A DNA stretch of 64,000 nt from Orobanche coerulescens (GCA_033398695.1 CM065806.1:49129001-49193000), one strand, 5' to 3'. Positions 9,768 to 22,641 are shown, counted from the stretch's first letter. A program made the numbers and translations. Notes: generated by a model not told the origin, from the sequence alone.

Positions 9768-11516
9768 TTACAGGGAGTTAGGCTGTGGCATTCCCAATTC
9801 TTGTCGAAGCATACAAAATCTGGTTGTGCTGAGAGGTTTTGTAAAGATGTCGGCCAACTGGATATCTATATGAACCTTCTAGATCCAAACATCCTTATTC
9901 TCAATATGATTCCTGATGAAGTGATGCTTCATATCAATATGCTTAGTTCGCGAGTGCAATACATGATTATGCGTTATTACAATTGCACTCGTGCTATCGC
10001 ACATGATCGGTGTTTTTCTGGCACTGATTCCATAATCTGATAACTGCTGTTGCATCCAGAGAGTATGCATACAGCAACTTCTAGCGGCATACTATTCCGA
10101 CTCAGCTGTAGATAGCGAGTTTGCCAATTGCTTCTTACTGAACTATGATACAAGTCTAGGTCCAAGAAAGTGACAAGTACTGCTTGTACTCTTCCTATCT
10201 AACTTACAGCCACCGAGATCCGAGTCGACGTAGCCAACCAAATCGAATCCCTCTTCCTTAGGATACCATTATCCTGCGTCGATTGTTCCTTTCACGTACT
10301 TAAGGATTCGTTTGGCTATTGTGAAGTGTGATTCTTTAGGTGCTACTTGATATCGAGCACACACTCCTACAACAAACTGGATATCGGGTCTGCTAGATGT
10401 TAGGTACATGTGTGAGTTTATAAGCTTCATGTAGAGTGATTGATCAATCGACTTTCCAGCTTCTTCAGTACTAATTTGCACGGAAGTGCTCATGGGGGTT
10501 GATGAGGATTTGGAGTTATTCATCCCTAACTTGTTGAGTCGCTACTTGCTGTACTTCTCCTGGCTGATAAAGATTCCTGTAGGCAGTTGCTTCACGTGCA
10601 ATCCTAGGAAATAACTATGTTCCCCCATCATACTCATTTCAAATTTACTTTGTATGAGATGAGAGAACCTTTGACATAAAGCAAGGTTAGTAAGACCAAA
10701 TATAATATCATTGATATATATTTGCACCATTAACAAGTCATATCCTTCCTGTATCTTAAAAATAGAGTCTTGTCCACAACACTTTTCTCAAATCCATTAT
10801 TGGTTAAGTACAGGGAAAGGGTTTCGTACCATGCTCTAGGTGCTTGCTTAAGTCCATACAGAGCTTTCCGTAGTCTATATACTAAATCTCCGTCTTCAGT
10901 GTTGAAAACCCTGGTGGTTGTTCAATGTAGACTTCTTCGGTGAGGTCTCCATTCTGGAATGTGCTCTTAACGTCCATTTGATATACTATGAAGCTCTTAT
11001 GGGCGGAAAAGTCTAGAAATGTCCTGATGGCTTCTAGTCTGGCTACAGGTGCAAAAGCCTCATCGTAGTCTATGCCTTCTTCCTGTCTGTAGCCTTGTGC
11101 GAATAGACGGGATTTGTTCATGATAAGAAGTCCATTCTCATCCTTCTTGTTTCTAAATTCCCATTTGGTTCCAATTATAGCTTGATGTTCTGTCCTGGGG
11201 TACTAGATACCATACATTGTTTCTTTCGAAACCATTAAGTTCTTCTTCCATAGAAGTGATCCAGTGAGAATTATTCAAAGCTTCAATGGTAGAAACAGGT
11301 TCAGATTGAGCTAAGAATACAACTTGGGTGCACATAGCAAGTCTCTTAAGTTCTGCTTGGGATTTCCATACGGGAAATAGAGATTTCTCAGAGTCGGGTT
11401 CTTCTTGCACACATAGTATAGTTCCTTGTGTACTCTTTATTCTATTGCGGGTAGATACTCCAGCATCAATGTCTCCTATGATTAACTCCTGAGGGTGATC
11501 TTTCAACCATCTTCTG
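9768..11516 (-). pseudogene. Sirevirus reverse transcriptase and RNase H
   Basis: Fragments in several frames give the copia RT order: SMEEELNGFERNNVW, then [34 protein letters not shown] with [11 protein letters not shown], the catalytic box, FEMSMMGEHSYFLGL, and RNase H with CDSTSAI and HSRTKHIDMKHH. It ends in LADIFTKPL and a TAA at 9768-9770. The catalytic box reads YINDIIFG (10718-10695) instead of YVDD, so the first catalytic Asp is Asn. The domain is split by frameshifts near 10540, 10740 and 10880. It cannot work as it stands. Confidence 0.8.
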
Positions 11517-12999
11517 TCAGGTTCTAGTTACTGTATCTAAAGGTGTTGTAGTTTCAGATTCAGCTTGTACAGCATCGGCTTCGACTACTTCTGATCTTAC
11601 AGCTGCAGGGTTGATTTCTATGTTTACGACAGGTTTTATTGGAGTTTGAGGATCATTAATGGAGAGTGTTTGGATATTCTGAGTCAGGTCTTCTACTCCT
11701 CTAGGATCAAAATGAGGTTCGTCTAACACTACATGGACGGATTCCTCGATTGTCAGCTTCCTTTTGTAAAAGATTCTGAAAGCCTTGCTGATAGAGGAAT
11801 ATCCTACAAATATCCCTTCATCCGACTTTTCGTCTAAGGTTCTGAGTTGATCTTTCCCATTATTCAGAACATAACATCTGCATCCAAAGATGTGAAAATT
11901 TGAAACTAGTGGAATTTTGTTGTTCCATACCTCGTATGCAATTTTGTTGTGATGCTTGTTGATGATACAATGGTTTTGTGTATAGCACGCTGTATTTGTT
12001 TCTTCGCCCCAGAAATGCTGCGGCAACTTGCTTGCGGCAAACATGGTTCTTGTCACTTCCTTGAGAATTCTGTTCTTTTGCTCGGCAACACCATTTTGTT
12101 GAGGAGTCCGGGCTGCTGAGTATTCATGTTGTATTCCATTGAACAGTATTGCTCTATAAAGCGGTTAGTAAACTCAGTACCCCTATCGGAACGAATGAAC
12201 ACGATAGTCAACCCTTTCTCATTCTGAAGCTTTCTCAGGTGCTCTAGCAACTTTGTTGTGGTTTCTTTTGTCTTGCTAAGAAATATTGTCCAATCATACA
12301 TGGAATAATCATCAACAATAATGAGACATTATTTGTTACCTCCCAAACTTACAGGGTCTACAGGACCATATAGATCCATGTGTAGCATGTCCAGAACCCT
12401 CTGGGTGGACAGGTATGATTTTCTTTTCAGGGTGGTTTTGACTTGTTTTCCTTTCTGACAGGGTCCGCAAATGCTGTCTCTATGAAATGACACATAGGGC
12501 AAGCCTCTAACCATACCCTGTCTGGAGAGTTTGTTGATCGTCTTGAAGTTGATATGAGACATCCTCTTGTGCCATAGCCAGCTTTGATCTGCAGTGCCTT
12601 TGGCAACTAAACACGGAATAGTGGAGCTCGTAGGCTTCCAGTCAGCAATATACATATTACCTGACCTGCTTCCAGTGAGGATGATTTCTTCGGTCTTGAT
12701 GTCCTTCACCCTACAGTGGTGTATATAGAATTTCACCGAGAAATGTTTGTCACAGAACAGGATAATACAAAGTAGATTATATTGTAGGCCTTCAACATAT
12801 GCTACGTAGGTGACTTTGAATTTTCCTACAAGCAGGGTTCCCTTCCCTCTTGTTCTTCCTTTGGACTTATCACCGAATAGTACCTTTGGACCGCGACCTT
12901 GTACATAATCTGACAGCTTGCTTATATCTCTTGTCATGTGTTGAGAACATCCACTGTCGAAGTACCAGATGTCCTGTAAGTAATGAAATTAAGTAGATT
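11517..12999 (-). pseudogene. Sirevirus protease and integrase
   Basis: Protease active site DSG at 12957-12949 in the context FDSGCSQHMT. Then comes the GAG-pre-integrase zinc region (WLWHKRMSHINF with CGPCQKGKQ, about 12590-12440), the first integrase Asp in DLYGPV, the second in FIRSDRGTEF (about 12205-12175), and the Glu region in a shifted frame near 12075. The C-terminal part holds FGCRCYVLNN and EGIFVGYS. Breaks at 12330, 12055 and 11517 split the frame. Enzyme roles are known for the family: polyprotein cleavage and cDNA insertion. Confidence 0.8.
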
Positions 13000-15250
13000 T
13001 GTACGTTAGTGCCTTTTGGTACCCAAATTTGCCTGACAACAATTGGCTTGATGTATGTTACTTTTGGTCCATTCTTGCGATGTCTACGTGGGGCAGGCAC
13101 GTAGTCGCTGTAACCTTGATTATGATGTATGTAAAAATGAGGGTTATTATTATTATTCCAGTACGATTGCCGTCTCGGAGGTGGGGCCATTTTCTTATGC
13201 CTTACAGCTTGCCTCCTGGGTCTCTAGTTAGATTCCCAGAGCTGTTGCTGGTATTACGCGGCAACCTGCTTTCTGGATGGATAACGGGGCTCCTGTATCC
13301 AATACCTAGGCGCACTGTACTATTGAAAGTACTGATGTGCTTGCCTTTGGTACTTGGATACAGCCTACTTTTTGAACGGTTGTTGGCGCTTCTGATATGC
13401 TCGGGGAGCATGCTGTTGATCACGCCTTACAGGTCTGGGAGGCTGAGGTTTCCGCTGTCTATGATATGAACCTGATGGCGGAATTGCAGCCTTTGCTGTA
13501 CGCGGGGCAGCTGTTACCTTTACGGGACTCGGGGTTTCTTCCGGTACAGGAATGGGTTCCATAACCCTGAAAACACCGTACTAGTTTTCCCTTTGTTGGA
13601 GAATGAGTTATATCCTAAGCCACTTTTATCATGAGCATGTTGCCCGGTTCTTAGAATTTCTTCCATCCGTTTAGAGGATTTCTCGAATGATTTCAAGATG
13701 GTCTCTAATTCTCCTTCTCGCTTTTCGAGAGATTTTACTTTGGCTTCGAGCAAAGCATAATCATTTGACTTGCTTTCATTATAAGACTTAGTCTCATTTA
13801 GATCTTTAGCAAGTTAATGATTGCTTTCCATGAGATTTTCAAATGTGACCTTGCTGTTTTCGCAATCAATAGACATATTTTCGTAGTTATTTTTCAGCAA
13901 GTCATTTTCTTCTTTCAGCTCTAAGTTTGAAAGTTAGAGCTGTATGTTTTATCGTTTCAGAGTATCATGGGCCTTTTGAATGTTTTGAATTCATTCATCA
14001 TGTATTCAAAAGTGTGAGATGCATTTACAGGAGTAGTTAATGTTGAGCTCACCTCATCATCGCTGTCTTCGTCGTCATGTATTTCTTTGGCCATAAAGCA
14101 TATGTAGGCTTTATCTTCGATCTCATCATCATAGGAGTCACTGTCAGTGACAGCTTGAAGGCACTCCTCGGTCTTGGTTGATGCGGGCGAGGCTTTTGAT
14201 TCACCAATCGGTATTGTAGATTTTTCCAAGCACGTCTTCTTTCATCCTTTTCCTGTTGTTCAGCTTCTGGAAACTTTTCAACTTTCGGATGTAGACATTT
14301 ATTTGCATAATATCCGGGTTTCCTGCAGTTGTAGCACAAGTTAGAATCACCAGAGGAGGGAGATTCAGAACTTACCTTGTGAAAAGGCTTGGGCCTGAAG
14401 GGAGTCTTTCCAGACTGGTTGATGAACTTTTTGAATTTATGCATAAGAAGGGCCATTTCATCTTGTGAGAGGATATCATCATCACTGTCAGAAGTCTTGT
14501 GGGTAGACTTGGATGTGCTGGGTGCGGAGCTGTGTATCTTGTCAGATACAGCAGCCAGTGCTGTAGTCTTGGCAGGTGACTCTTCGGCCTTCTCTCTCCT
14601 GTTAATATCATACTCAAAAGCTTTGAGGTCAGAGAAGAGGTCAAAAGTAGAAATATCATTAAGGTTACAGGGTACACATCTGTAGTCTTAATTTCCCATC
14701 GAGCAGGGAGTGATCTAAAAGTTTTCAAATTTTTCTCCTTTTGGGTATACACTTTACCCAATACTTCAAGTTCACCGACAATGACAGTGAATCTAAGGTC
14801 AAGCTCCTCAAGAGTTTCGGAAGATTTCATTTCAAATGATTCAAATTGCTGAGTGAATTTTGAAAGTTTCTTTTCTTTTGAGAGCTCAGTTCCCTCAAAA
14901 ATCATCTTGAGTTTCTCCCAGATTTCCTTAGCTGTCTTACAGCTCTATACCTTCGAGAATGTGCCTTTGTCAAGAGTGACAAACAGCGCATTCTTAGCAA
15001 CATTTTCGAGGTTCGCACGCTTGCGATCGTCAGCTGTCCATTACTTGCGCTCCTTCTCGAGAATTTAATCATGAGGTTGTCCTTCTATCCTTGCGGCAGG
15101 ATTAACCTTCATTATCTTTATGGGGCCTTATTGGATGACAAATATCATCTCCTCGTACATGTCAGCAAGATGGGCTTCCATCCTGATTCTCATGTCATCA
15201 AACTAGTTAATCGAAAACATAGGAACCTTGTTTATCATTGAGGTATCCAT
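13000..15250 (-). pseudogene. Sirevirus Gag
   Basis: Starts at ATG 15250 (MDTSMINKVPMF), 98 nt after the primer site. The first 130 codons hold at least five in-frame stops, several plausibly from Trp codons. The core (KIWEKLKMIFEGTEL to LKTFRSLPARWE, about 14930-14690) is the copia Gag UBN2-type region. The zinc knuckle at 14336-14295 reads CYNCRKPGYYANKC, with Tyr where the metal-binding His should be. A heptad-rich stretch at about 13750-13640 (KVKSLEKREGELETIL) gives a coiled coil, as in long Sirevirus Gags. The region 13000-13500 is basic/proline-rich and shifted between frames. Confidence 0.7.
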
Positions 15251-15347
15251 ATGAGAGAATAAGAAAAATAAGAATTGTTTTAAGAAAAAATGAGTGATTT
15301 TTGGATCTGATTCGGTTAAAAATACGACTGATTCTTTTTAGAATCAA

Positions 15348-15361
15348 CTGCTCTGATACCA
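15348..15361 (-). other. Primer-binding site of the Sirevirus
   Basis: Minus-strand TGGTATCAGAGCAG lies two bases inside the LTR end and matches the initiator-Met-tRNA type. Confidence 0.85.
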
Positions 15362-15363
15362 CT

Positions 15364-16651
15364 TGTTGGCCACTAAGTACACAATAAACAGCTTGGAAAG
15401 TGATAGTACTACAAGCTGTATGTTTTTTTAAAAGTGAGTTGCGTAGCGGAAGTTTGTTTAAGTGAGTTGCTGTAAATACATCAACTAGGCGTTCTCGTAC
15501 TTGCTTAGTACTTACAGGGTTTTGCAATGTATACTTGAATAAATAACAGTTATGAAAACAATAAAAACAGAAGGTAAATAACACACAATTTTAAGTTGTT
15601 CGAGGTAAACCCCTCTACATCCACTGGTACTCCACACAGGAGTAAAACATTTATTATAATCACTACGTACACAACTACGTGACTATAACTAAACCTGTCT
15701 CTGTATCGTTCACACAGATTGATACAAGGACCGAAGCTTTTTGCCGTTCACATAGATTGCCTTGAGCTCTTTCTTGACTTGCTTCTTCACACACAGTTTG
15801 AAGCTTCGTCTACAATGCTATTATTCTCACACATGTTGGAATATGCAAGGATCTTTAGTCCATACAGGGCTGATGATTATCTCAACGGTAAAAGGTAGAA
15901 TTCTCAGAACAGCATCTTGATCTATGATATACGTTTGCTGTATGGTGTGCTTTTCTCATTGAGGACTTGTATATTTCTTCGCTTGAAAACTTGCTGTATG
16001 CTCACGAAATATACTGCTTGATAATCGCTAGAATGTTAGAGTGATTTGTCAGAGCTTTCGCGATATTGAATCACTTGTGTATATGCGTTCGTCTGTAAGT
16101 CCTCTGGCTTGGGGGTATTTATAACCTTGGAAATGTATCCGTTATAAATGAAGTTGTTGCTGGTTGGTGAGATGTTTACGTCTGAATCTTGATTGGCGGC
16201 TGCTGAAAGTTTGAATTAAAGCAAATCGCATTTAATGCTTCAGACATGCTTTATGTCTTTCGCATTAAATGCTCTTCAGAGTGTACAGACTTGTCGCTCT
16301 CCAGCTGCATTAAATGCTGTCCTATCAGCAATAAATGCTACTTTAACCGAGAATACTTTATGAATAAACAAAGTGTATTTCACAACAGTTTAAAGCTTTC
16401 TTTAATGAGGCCTGTCGGATGTGTTTTACTTTTCCTAAGTAAAATATCTTACAGCCTGACTGCTGTATCCAACGCAATAAGTCTTATGGTGTGGATGTAG
16501 GCTCTGTAAATAGACTGTATGAGATATTCAATAATGTATGGAAAGGTTGTATGAGGATTCCAGACAGCTTCCATACTTAGCGGTATTTTGACTCTTTCGA
16601 CTTGTTTGCTGTATGAGGGCAATTATCAAAACAGGATTGTTTATCCCAACA
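15364..16651 (-). repeat. 5' LTR of the Sirevirus (1288 bp)
   Basis: Ends form TGTTGG / CCAACA. The LTR holds many CTGTAT or ATACAG words (for example near 15418, 15938, 15991, 16457, 16517 and 16610), in keeping with repeated short palindromic motifs reported for Sirevirus LTRs. Beyond 16651 is CATTT, then the next element. Confidence 0.8.
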
Positions 16652-16660
16652 CATTTGAAT
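16652..16660 (-). other. Nine bases of older host sequence with left TSD of copia B
   Basis: CATTTGAAT. Joined to 33934 onward it reads CATTTGAATGGCTAGTGCAA, which resembles a minus-strand Tekay LTR segment (compare 42649-42665). TGAAT at 16656-16660 is the left target duplication of copia B. Confidence 0.7.
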
Positions 16661-18250
16661 TGTTAGTATTATGCTCTAAGTCTACTGTTTAATAATAATG
16701 TGGAGACCTTTATTATTATTTAATATATATAATATTGATTATATTAGTGAATTAATATTCTGCTTACGATCATCAAGTATGTGACTTGATAGTAAAGCTC
16801 GTTAAAGTATTAAAGAATGTTTATTCTAGATATCCCTAGTAATATGATTACTAGTATGATAATGATATAATGGCTATGTTTTACTGGTCATGAACATGAG
16901 ATGTTATATCACGACATAGATACATGTAGAGACATCGTATTGGATATGACCTAACAAAGAGAATTATATATGGATTAAGTCATTATAATTCCTGTGATTG
17001 TTATATTATTTAAGTCCTTATTACCTAAAGATATTACAGTTTCCTACATAATGAGTATCGTATTTTAACACAATACCAACGTCTTCTGTAACAAGAGACC
17101 ATACAATTTGTGATTGGATACAGTACATTATGCAGAGGGAAGTAGTTTTTCCAGAGGGGACTTGTCCCTCCTATAAAACGGAGAAAATATCCATGGGCCC
17201 TTGATAAGTTAAATTGTTTAAATGCATGACCATGCTCAAATTGATCAATAAAGAGTTATTGATAAATATTTGAATTGGACAATTTTAACTTGAGATCAAG
17301 AATATTAATTAAGCTATATAAGGTCGACTTATCCATGCCTTATGCTTAATTAGGATATCACGCGACGAGAGGATTAAATATTATACAGTTACGGGATTTC
17401 GTTCGTGCCGTCGAATTAATTCTTTTAATGCGGGTAGTCTGTCTAGCTAGCGACCGCTTATGTTTATAAGTCATAAAATTGTTTTTATACTCATTGCCGT
17501 TTTAATTAGAACCTACAGGGTCACACACCTAAATGAGCAGAGCAGCTATTTTGTTTCGGTTGATTATGGTTGGTGAAGGGGTTAGTGAACCCTTAGCCAT
17601 ATAGAGGGCTATATAATAGTGTCTTGTGATAGCCCTCACACTTGACCAAACACAAGATAAGACATAATTTGTGTAGAGAGAATTAAAAATCTAATTTTGA
17701 TATTTCTCCCTCAAAAAAGTCTTGAAGATAATATTCAAGAGTTGAATAATCAAAAGGATCAAGAACATATCTTCATATCTTTGAAGATTGATTCTTTGAT
17801 CAAGAAAAGTATTTAGAATACTCATCTTATCTTCATCTAACTTGTGAGTTTGATCTTTAATAACATATTGAGTAAGACTCATAGTTGTTATTTTAGATCA
17901 AAGTTCAAGAACATTTGAATAAAATTCTTGGTGTTCTTGTTCTTACCATAATCAAGAACATACCTATATTCAAATTGATTTAAGTGAAATATTTATTGAA
18001 TCTGAGCTAGCTATCCGTTAGACGCTCGGGACTTGTTCGTTGTGTGGATACCATAGAGGACGCTCGCTTATTGCAACGTCTCTAGAAGGCTCGATCGAAA
18101 ACACGCTACAAGAGGTAACATTCTTGTTCTTCGTACTTTGCTAATATACTTGGATCCTAGGAGGGTTTATATATTATATTTATACTTTTACTGCACTATT
18201 TCGATATATGATGAGATCATAAATCTTATTAGTTCAATAAAAACCCAACA
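16661..18250 (+). repeat. 5' LTR of copia B (1590 bp)
   Basis: TGTTAGTATTATGC to AAAACCCAACA. The length equals that of the 3' LTR. It contains (TATA-like) CCTATAAAACGGAG at about 17179, the likely promoter. Confidence 0.93.
17180..17188 (+). promoter_or_regulatory. TATA box of the copia B 5' LTR
   Basis: CTATAAAAC follows CTTGTCCCTC. The same block is preserved in the 3' LTR near 32860. Confidence 0.5.
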
Positions 18251-18251
18251 G

Positions 18252-18264
18252 TGGTATCGGAGCG
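18252..18264 (+). other. Primer-binding site of copia B
   Basis: TGGTATCGGAGCG follows the LTR end by one base. It differs by one base (A to G) from the common TGGTATCAGAGC site. Confidence 0.75.
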
Positions 18265-20212
18265 ACTAATATATTTTCATTGTTTTCGATTTTCATATAT
18301 GTTGATATATGATGTTCATATATGTGATGTATGATGTTTATAGATATGATATATAAATTTTATCTATGTATATTTATATATATGGTGATATATATAATTT
18401 TAATAGATTTTTGTTTCGATATATATATATATATATGATGCCTATCTTAAGATGTATATGGTGATATATTTTGATTTATATGTTTGATCTTGACATATAT
18501 GGTTCTTTCATATATGGAGATTCATGTGATGATTTAGTTTTACTAATAATCCAAGAATCAAAGAATATATGATTTGATCTACATATAATTTTATGTTAGG
18601 ATTATGAATTTTAAGAGGTGCATATGAACATAAATTTGTTTATGTAAAGATTATGCTCCTTTAAAATTTTCATATGAACATAATTATATTTTGATTCCTA
18701 GGTTGTATACATATAGATTTTATCTACTTGATTTATACATTTATATTGTCCAATAGGTATTAATTGAAGTATACATAAGATGTATACTCTAATACACATG
18801 TTTTGAGCAAAAAGTGGGCTGCCGAGCGGTCCTGGGGAAGGGGATCGCGATCCGGACCTGGAAGCTGGCCCTTGCCGTGCGGCCTGGACCAAGGTATCGC
18901 GATCCAGGCTGTTCGGACCGCGATCCAGGCCACTTCCGGATCATTTCGGCCTCGTTTTCTTCGTGTATTCCTGGAAATTTATTTCCCATTTTACCCGGTT
19001 CGATGTTTTGACCCTCGGAACTTTATTAATTATCGGTTGTCGATATTTGGCATATTTTATATATTATATAACTTATCGATAGTCGATATTTAGTACATTT
19101 TATATATTATATGTGCTTTTGAATGCTTAAATGGTTAATGCATCGTGGGTGGTATAACCGTACTAGATCAATTAGATTGATGATTCAATTATGGTTGTAA
19201 TATTCATAATACGACTTGTATGTCGTGCCTTCCTATTATCTTGTTGTAATTTCTCTTCTCATCTTACTCCCCTAGAATGTAACCCGAGGTTTCTACTACA
19301 AGATGTAAATATATAGTTTAGAATAGTTCTAGCTATAAAAGGAAGACGAAGGAGACGAGCAACTTACAAGGAATTCAAGAAGAAAGGCGTTATCGAAGAT
19401 TACACCGATCGACCTATTGATATTTACAATTATCATAATGGGATCTATGGCTATATCACACAACACCATATTGTTCATGTGAATGTATGAGATGCATCAT
19501 ATTTACATTGCATATGATTTTATGAGATGCATCATATTTTAGCATATGATTGTATGAGATGCATCATATTTTTTTTATTTGCTTAATAATCGTTATTTCC
19601 AAATAAATCAAACTCATTAAAACTTTTACATGTATGAGATACATGGTAATTATTTTGAGATAATCAATTTTTGATAAAATAGTTTTATTAAAATCAATTG
19701 ATATGAAACATAAGTCTCAAGAGCCAACCATTTTCAGAACACTCGTCAAACTTTCGATCATTTCTAATATGGGTCTGCCAAAGCAGGGTGTATGGATTTT
19801 ATCTTAATGAGGCGAGATGAATAAACAAGATTATACATATGTTTTAAATGGTTAAAGACTTATATAGGTTATACAAACGGTTTTGGACCTATGGCTTATT
19901 TGGGATTAATACGATTAAAACGACATAAGATGTCATCCCAAATGATAATCTAAATGATCTTTTAATTACAGGGGACATGCCAAAGCTGTGTCTGTGGTTA
20001 TTTGATCATTAGATTATAATTCATATATGTGTATGTGATACATAATATGTGAGACTAACATGTTGACATAATATGTCATCTATATTGATAAAAACTAAAA
20101 CTTCTTCTATTTGCGAGGGACATGCCATAGCTATGCTTGCATTTACTTGATCGTTAGATTTTAAAATCAATGTATTTCACGAATAACTTAGCATATTAAT
20201 ATTGTAGAATCA
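18265..20212 (+). other. Leader of copia B
   Basis: About 1.95 kb of AT-rich, non-coding sequence between the primer site and gag. It is broken by one GC-rich island (18815-18955) with palindromes GGATCGCGATCC (18842-18853), a copy at 18893-18905 and GGACCGCGATCC (18915-18926). A short repeat, ATGAGATGCATCATATTT, recurs at about 19490-19570. Confidence 0.7.
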
Positions 20213-22040
20213 ATGGCGTCAATCAATACAAACTCATTGCGATCAATTCTTGACAAAGAAAAACTTTCTAGCACTAATTACCTTGATTGGTCAAGGAACT
20301 TGAGAATTGTTCTTAAAGCTGAAAACAAGCAGCAGGAAAACCCAATTCCTGATGAACCGGAATCAACCGCCACCAAAGCTCAAAAAGATGCTTATAGTAA
20401 GCTTATGAATGATTCTTTAGATGTGACATGCCTTATGCTAGCAACCATGAACTCGGAGCAGCAAATACAGTTCGAGGACATGAAAGCTTATGAAAGGATG
20501 GGTCAGCTTAAGGAAATGTTCCAAGAGCAAGCCTGTCAGGAGAGGTTTGCCACTACGAAGGCATTGAATGGTTGTAAAATGTCTTCAGGTACTTCTGTGA
20601 GTGCTCATGTCCTTAAGATGAAGGGCTACATTGAGCATCTTGAAAGGCTAGGAGCTCCTATCAGTTAGGAACTCGCTACAGATATGATCTTAGCATCACT
20701 GCCTTCAGAGTACGATCAGTTTGTAGTAAACTTCAACATGCACAACATGGAGAAAACTATTACCGAGTTTTATGGATGCTAAAACAAACTGAGACAAACA
20801 TTAAGAAAGCTGTTCCTAATGTTTTAATGGTTAAAAAAAATGGAATAAAAAGAAAGGAAATAAGATGGCCCCGAAAGATAAAGGCAAGGGTAAAATGCAA
20901 ATTTTGCCTAAAACCAAACCTAAACCTATCAAGAAGTCATCGGAACAACCCAAAGAAGGGGCTTGCTACCACTGCAATGAAACTGGTAAATGGAAAAGGA
21001 ATTGCAAGGTCTACCTAGAAGAAATGAGGAAACGGAAGAGCAGTGAGACTGATGTTTCAGGTATTCTTGTTATAGAGGTCAATTTATCTACTTCTTCATC
21101 ATGGGTATTAGATACTGGTAGTGAAGCTCACATTTATGTGAATTAGCAGGGGCTGCGAAGGAGTAGACAACTGGTAAAAGGTGAAATGGACCTACTTGTT
21201 GGAAATAAAGCAAGAGTTGCTGCTATTGCCGTAGGGACTTAGGATATAAAGCTACCAAGTGGACTTGTATTGGAACTTAATAATTGTTATTTCATTCCTG
21301 CTATGAGTAGAAACATTATATCAGTTTCTTGTCTTGATTTGGAAGGTTATGACTATACTATTAAGAATAGTGTAATGTCCATATTTAATAAAGGTATTTT
21401 TTATAGAGATGCCTTGATGAGTGAGAGATTATATCCCATAAATCTTGAAAGTTCCAACTCTGTCCGTAACATAAATGTCAAAAGACTTAAATCAAATGAT
21501 TTAAACCAAACATATTTCTGGCATTGTCGTTTGGGCCATATAAAATGAGAAACGTATAACCAAACTCCATAAAGATGGAATCTTGGACACATTTGATTTA
21601 AAATCATATGATACGTGCGAATATTGCTTACTAGGCAAAATGACCAAGGGTCCTTTCACGGGCCATACTGAGAGAGCTGCAAATTTATTGGGCTTAATAT
21701 ATACTGATGTATGTGGACCAATGAATACAAATGCTAGAGGAGGTTTCCAATACTTCATAACGTTCACGGATGACTTAAGCAGATTCGGATATGTCTACTT
21801 AATGAGTCATAAGTCTGAGTCGTTTACGAAATTCAAGCAATTTCAAAATGAAGTACAAAACCAGTTAGGCAAAACTATTAAAGCACTACGATCAGATCGT
21901 GGTGGTGAACATTTGAGCCATGAATTTGACGATCATCTCAAAAATTGTGGAATTGTTTCACAAATAACTCCACCTGGAACACCTCAATGGAATGGTATGT
22001 TGGAATGCAGAAATCGAACCTTGTTAGACATGGTTAGATT
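20213..22040 (+). pseudogene. Copia B gag, protease and integrase (first half)
   Basis: Gag starts at ATG 20213 (MASINTNSLRSIL) with the copia Gag fold region to LKEMFQEQ. There is an in-frame TAG at 20666, and more breaks near 20780. The zinc knuckle at 20964-21005 reads CYHCNETGKWKRNC, with Lys in place of the metal-binding His. Protease DTGS at 21111. GAG-pre-integrase FWHCRLGHI near 21520. The integrase core has DVCGPMN (first Asp), LRSDRGGEH (second Asp) and PQWNGMLECRNRTLLDMVR. It stops at 22040, where A2 is inserted; the rest resumes at 30197. Confidence 0.85.
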
Positions 22041-22562
22041 TGTAATATCCGCGATTTCGATTTTCGGTAAATTTCCTTTTCTGGCAGGAGTTTGTTTTAA
22101 CGGCTCGCTTGTGACCGTTTCGTCATTTTGAAAATGATTAATTCTGCACTTCTTGACATCCGAGTTCGTTTCGGTGTCGCTTTGTTGAGTTTCGTGCTTC
22201 CTAGCGACTTTTCCGCACTTGAGTTCGATCCTTGCGAATCTCGTTCGAAACTGTTGTTTTGTGTTTCTAGTAAGTTCGTTTAACCTTGTTAGACGTGTTG
22301 TGAACTTTGGTTTGGTTATTCGATCACGTATCGTGATTTTACGTACGTTTGGGCCATTTTGTAATTTTCCAAAGTTTTGGGTATTTATTTTCATACTCGT
22401 TTTTACCTACCGTCGAGTTGTCGGAATCGCATGTTTGTTTATCGCTTTCATTCGTTGTTGAGAACCTTTCATTAGCGTTATGTCGCACCTTTCGAGTCGT
22501 CGCATTTTGAGGTCGTTCGATGATCGACGGCGTGAAGGAATCACGCTGCATCGCAAGATGTT

Positions 22563-22641
22563 ACTACCAGAATGGCCAACATGTTACGGCCGTAATGGCT
22601 AGCATATTATGGCCATAATGAACATGATGTTACGACCATAA
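22563..22641 (+). repeat. Array of TTAYGGCCRTAA palindromes in the A2 5' LTR
   Basis: Perfect palindromes TTACGGCCGTAA (22584-22595) and ATTATGGCCATAAT (22606-22619), plus imperfect copies TTACTACCAGAA (about 22561) and TTACGACCATAA (22630-22641). Spacing is 21-25 bp with different spacers. The 3' LTR keeps only one degenerate copy near 28210. Confidence 0.75.

Larger units (their letters stand above)
9480..16651 (-). mobile_element. Sirevirus-type Ty1/copia retrotransposon, 3'-truncated
   Basis: Minus-strand order: LTR (16651-15364), primer site, long gag with zinc knuckle and coiled coil, protease, integrase, reverse transcriptase, RNase H ending at 9768, then three polypurine tracts. A long Gag, Met-tRNA primer site, IIFG after the RT catalytic box and multiple purine tracts are Sirevirus traits. 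No 3' LTR (minus-strand TGTTGGGATAAACAATCC) is found, so the 3' end is lost and the lower limit is approximate. Many stops and frameshifts show it is dead. Confidence 0.75.

Noticed and set aside
12999..13469. 156-codon plus-strand frame within the Sirevirus
   Set aside because: Antisense to the Gag region of the minus-strand element, with no start context or family resemblance.
18803..19093. 96-codon frame in the copia B leader
   Set aside because: It is open only because of the GC-rich palindrome island; two overlapping frames are equally open and no family is recognised.
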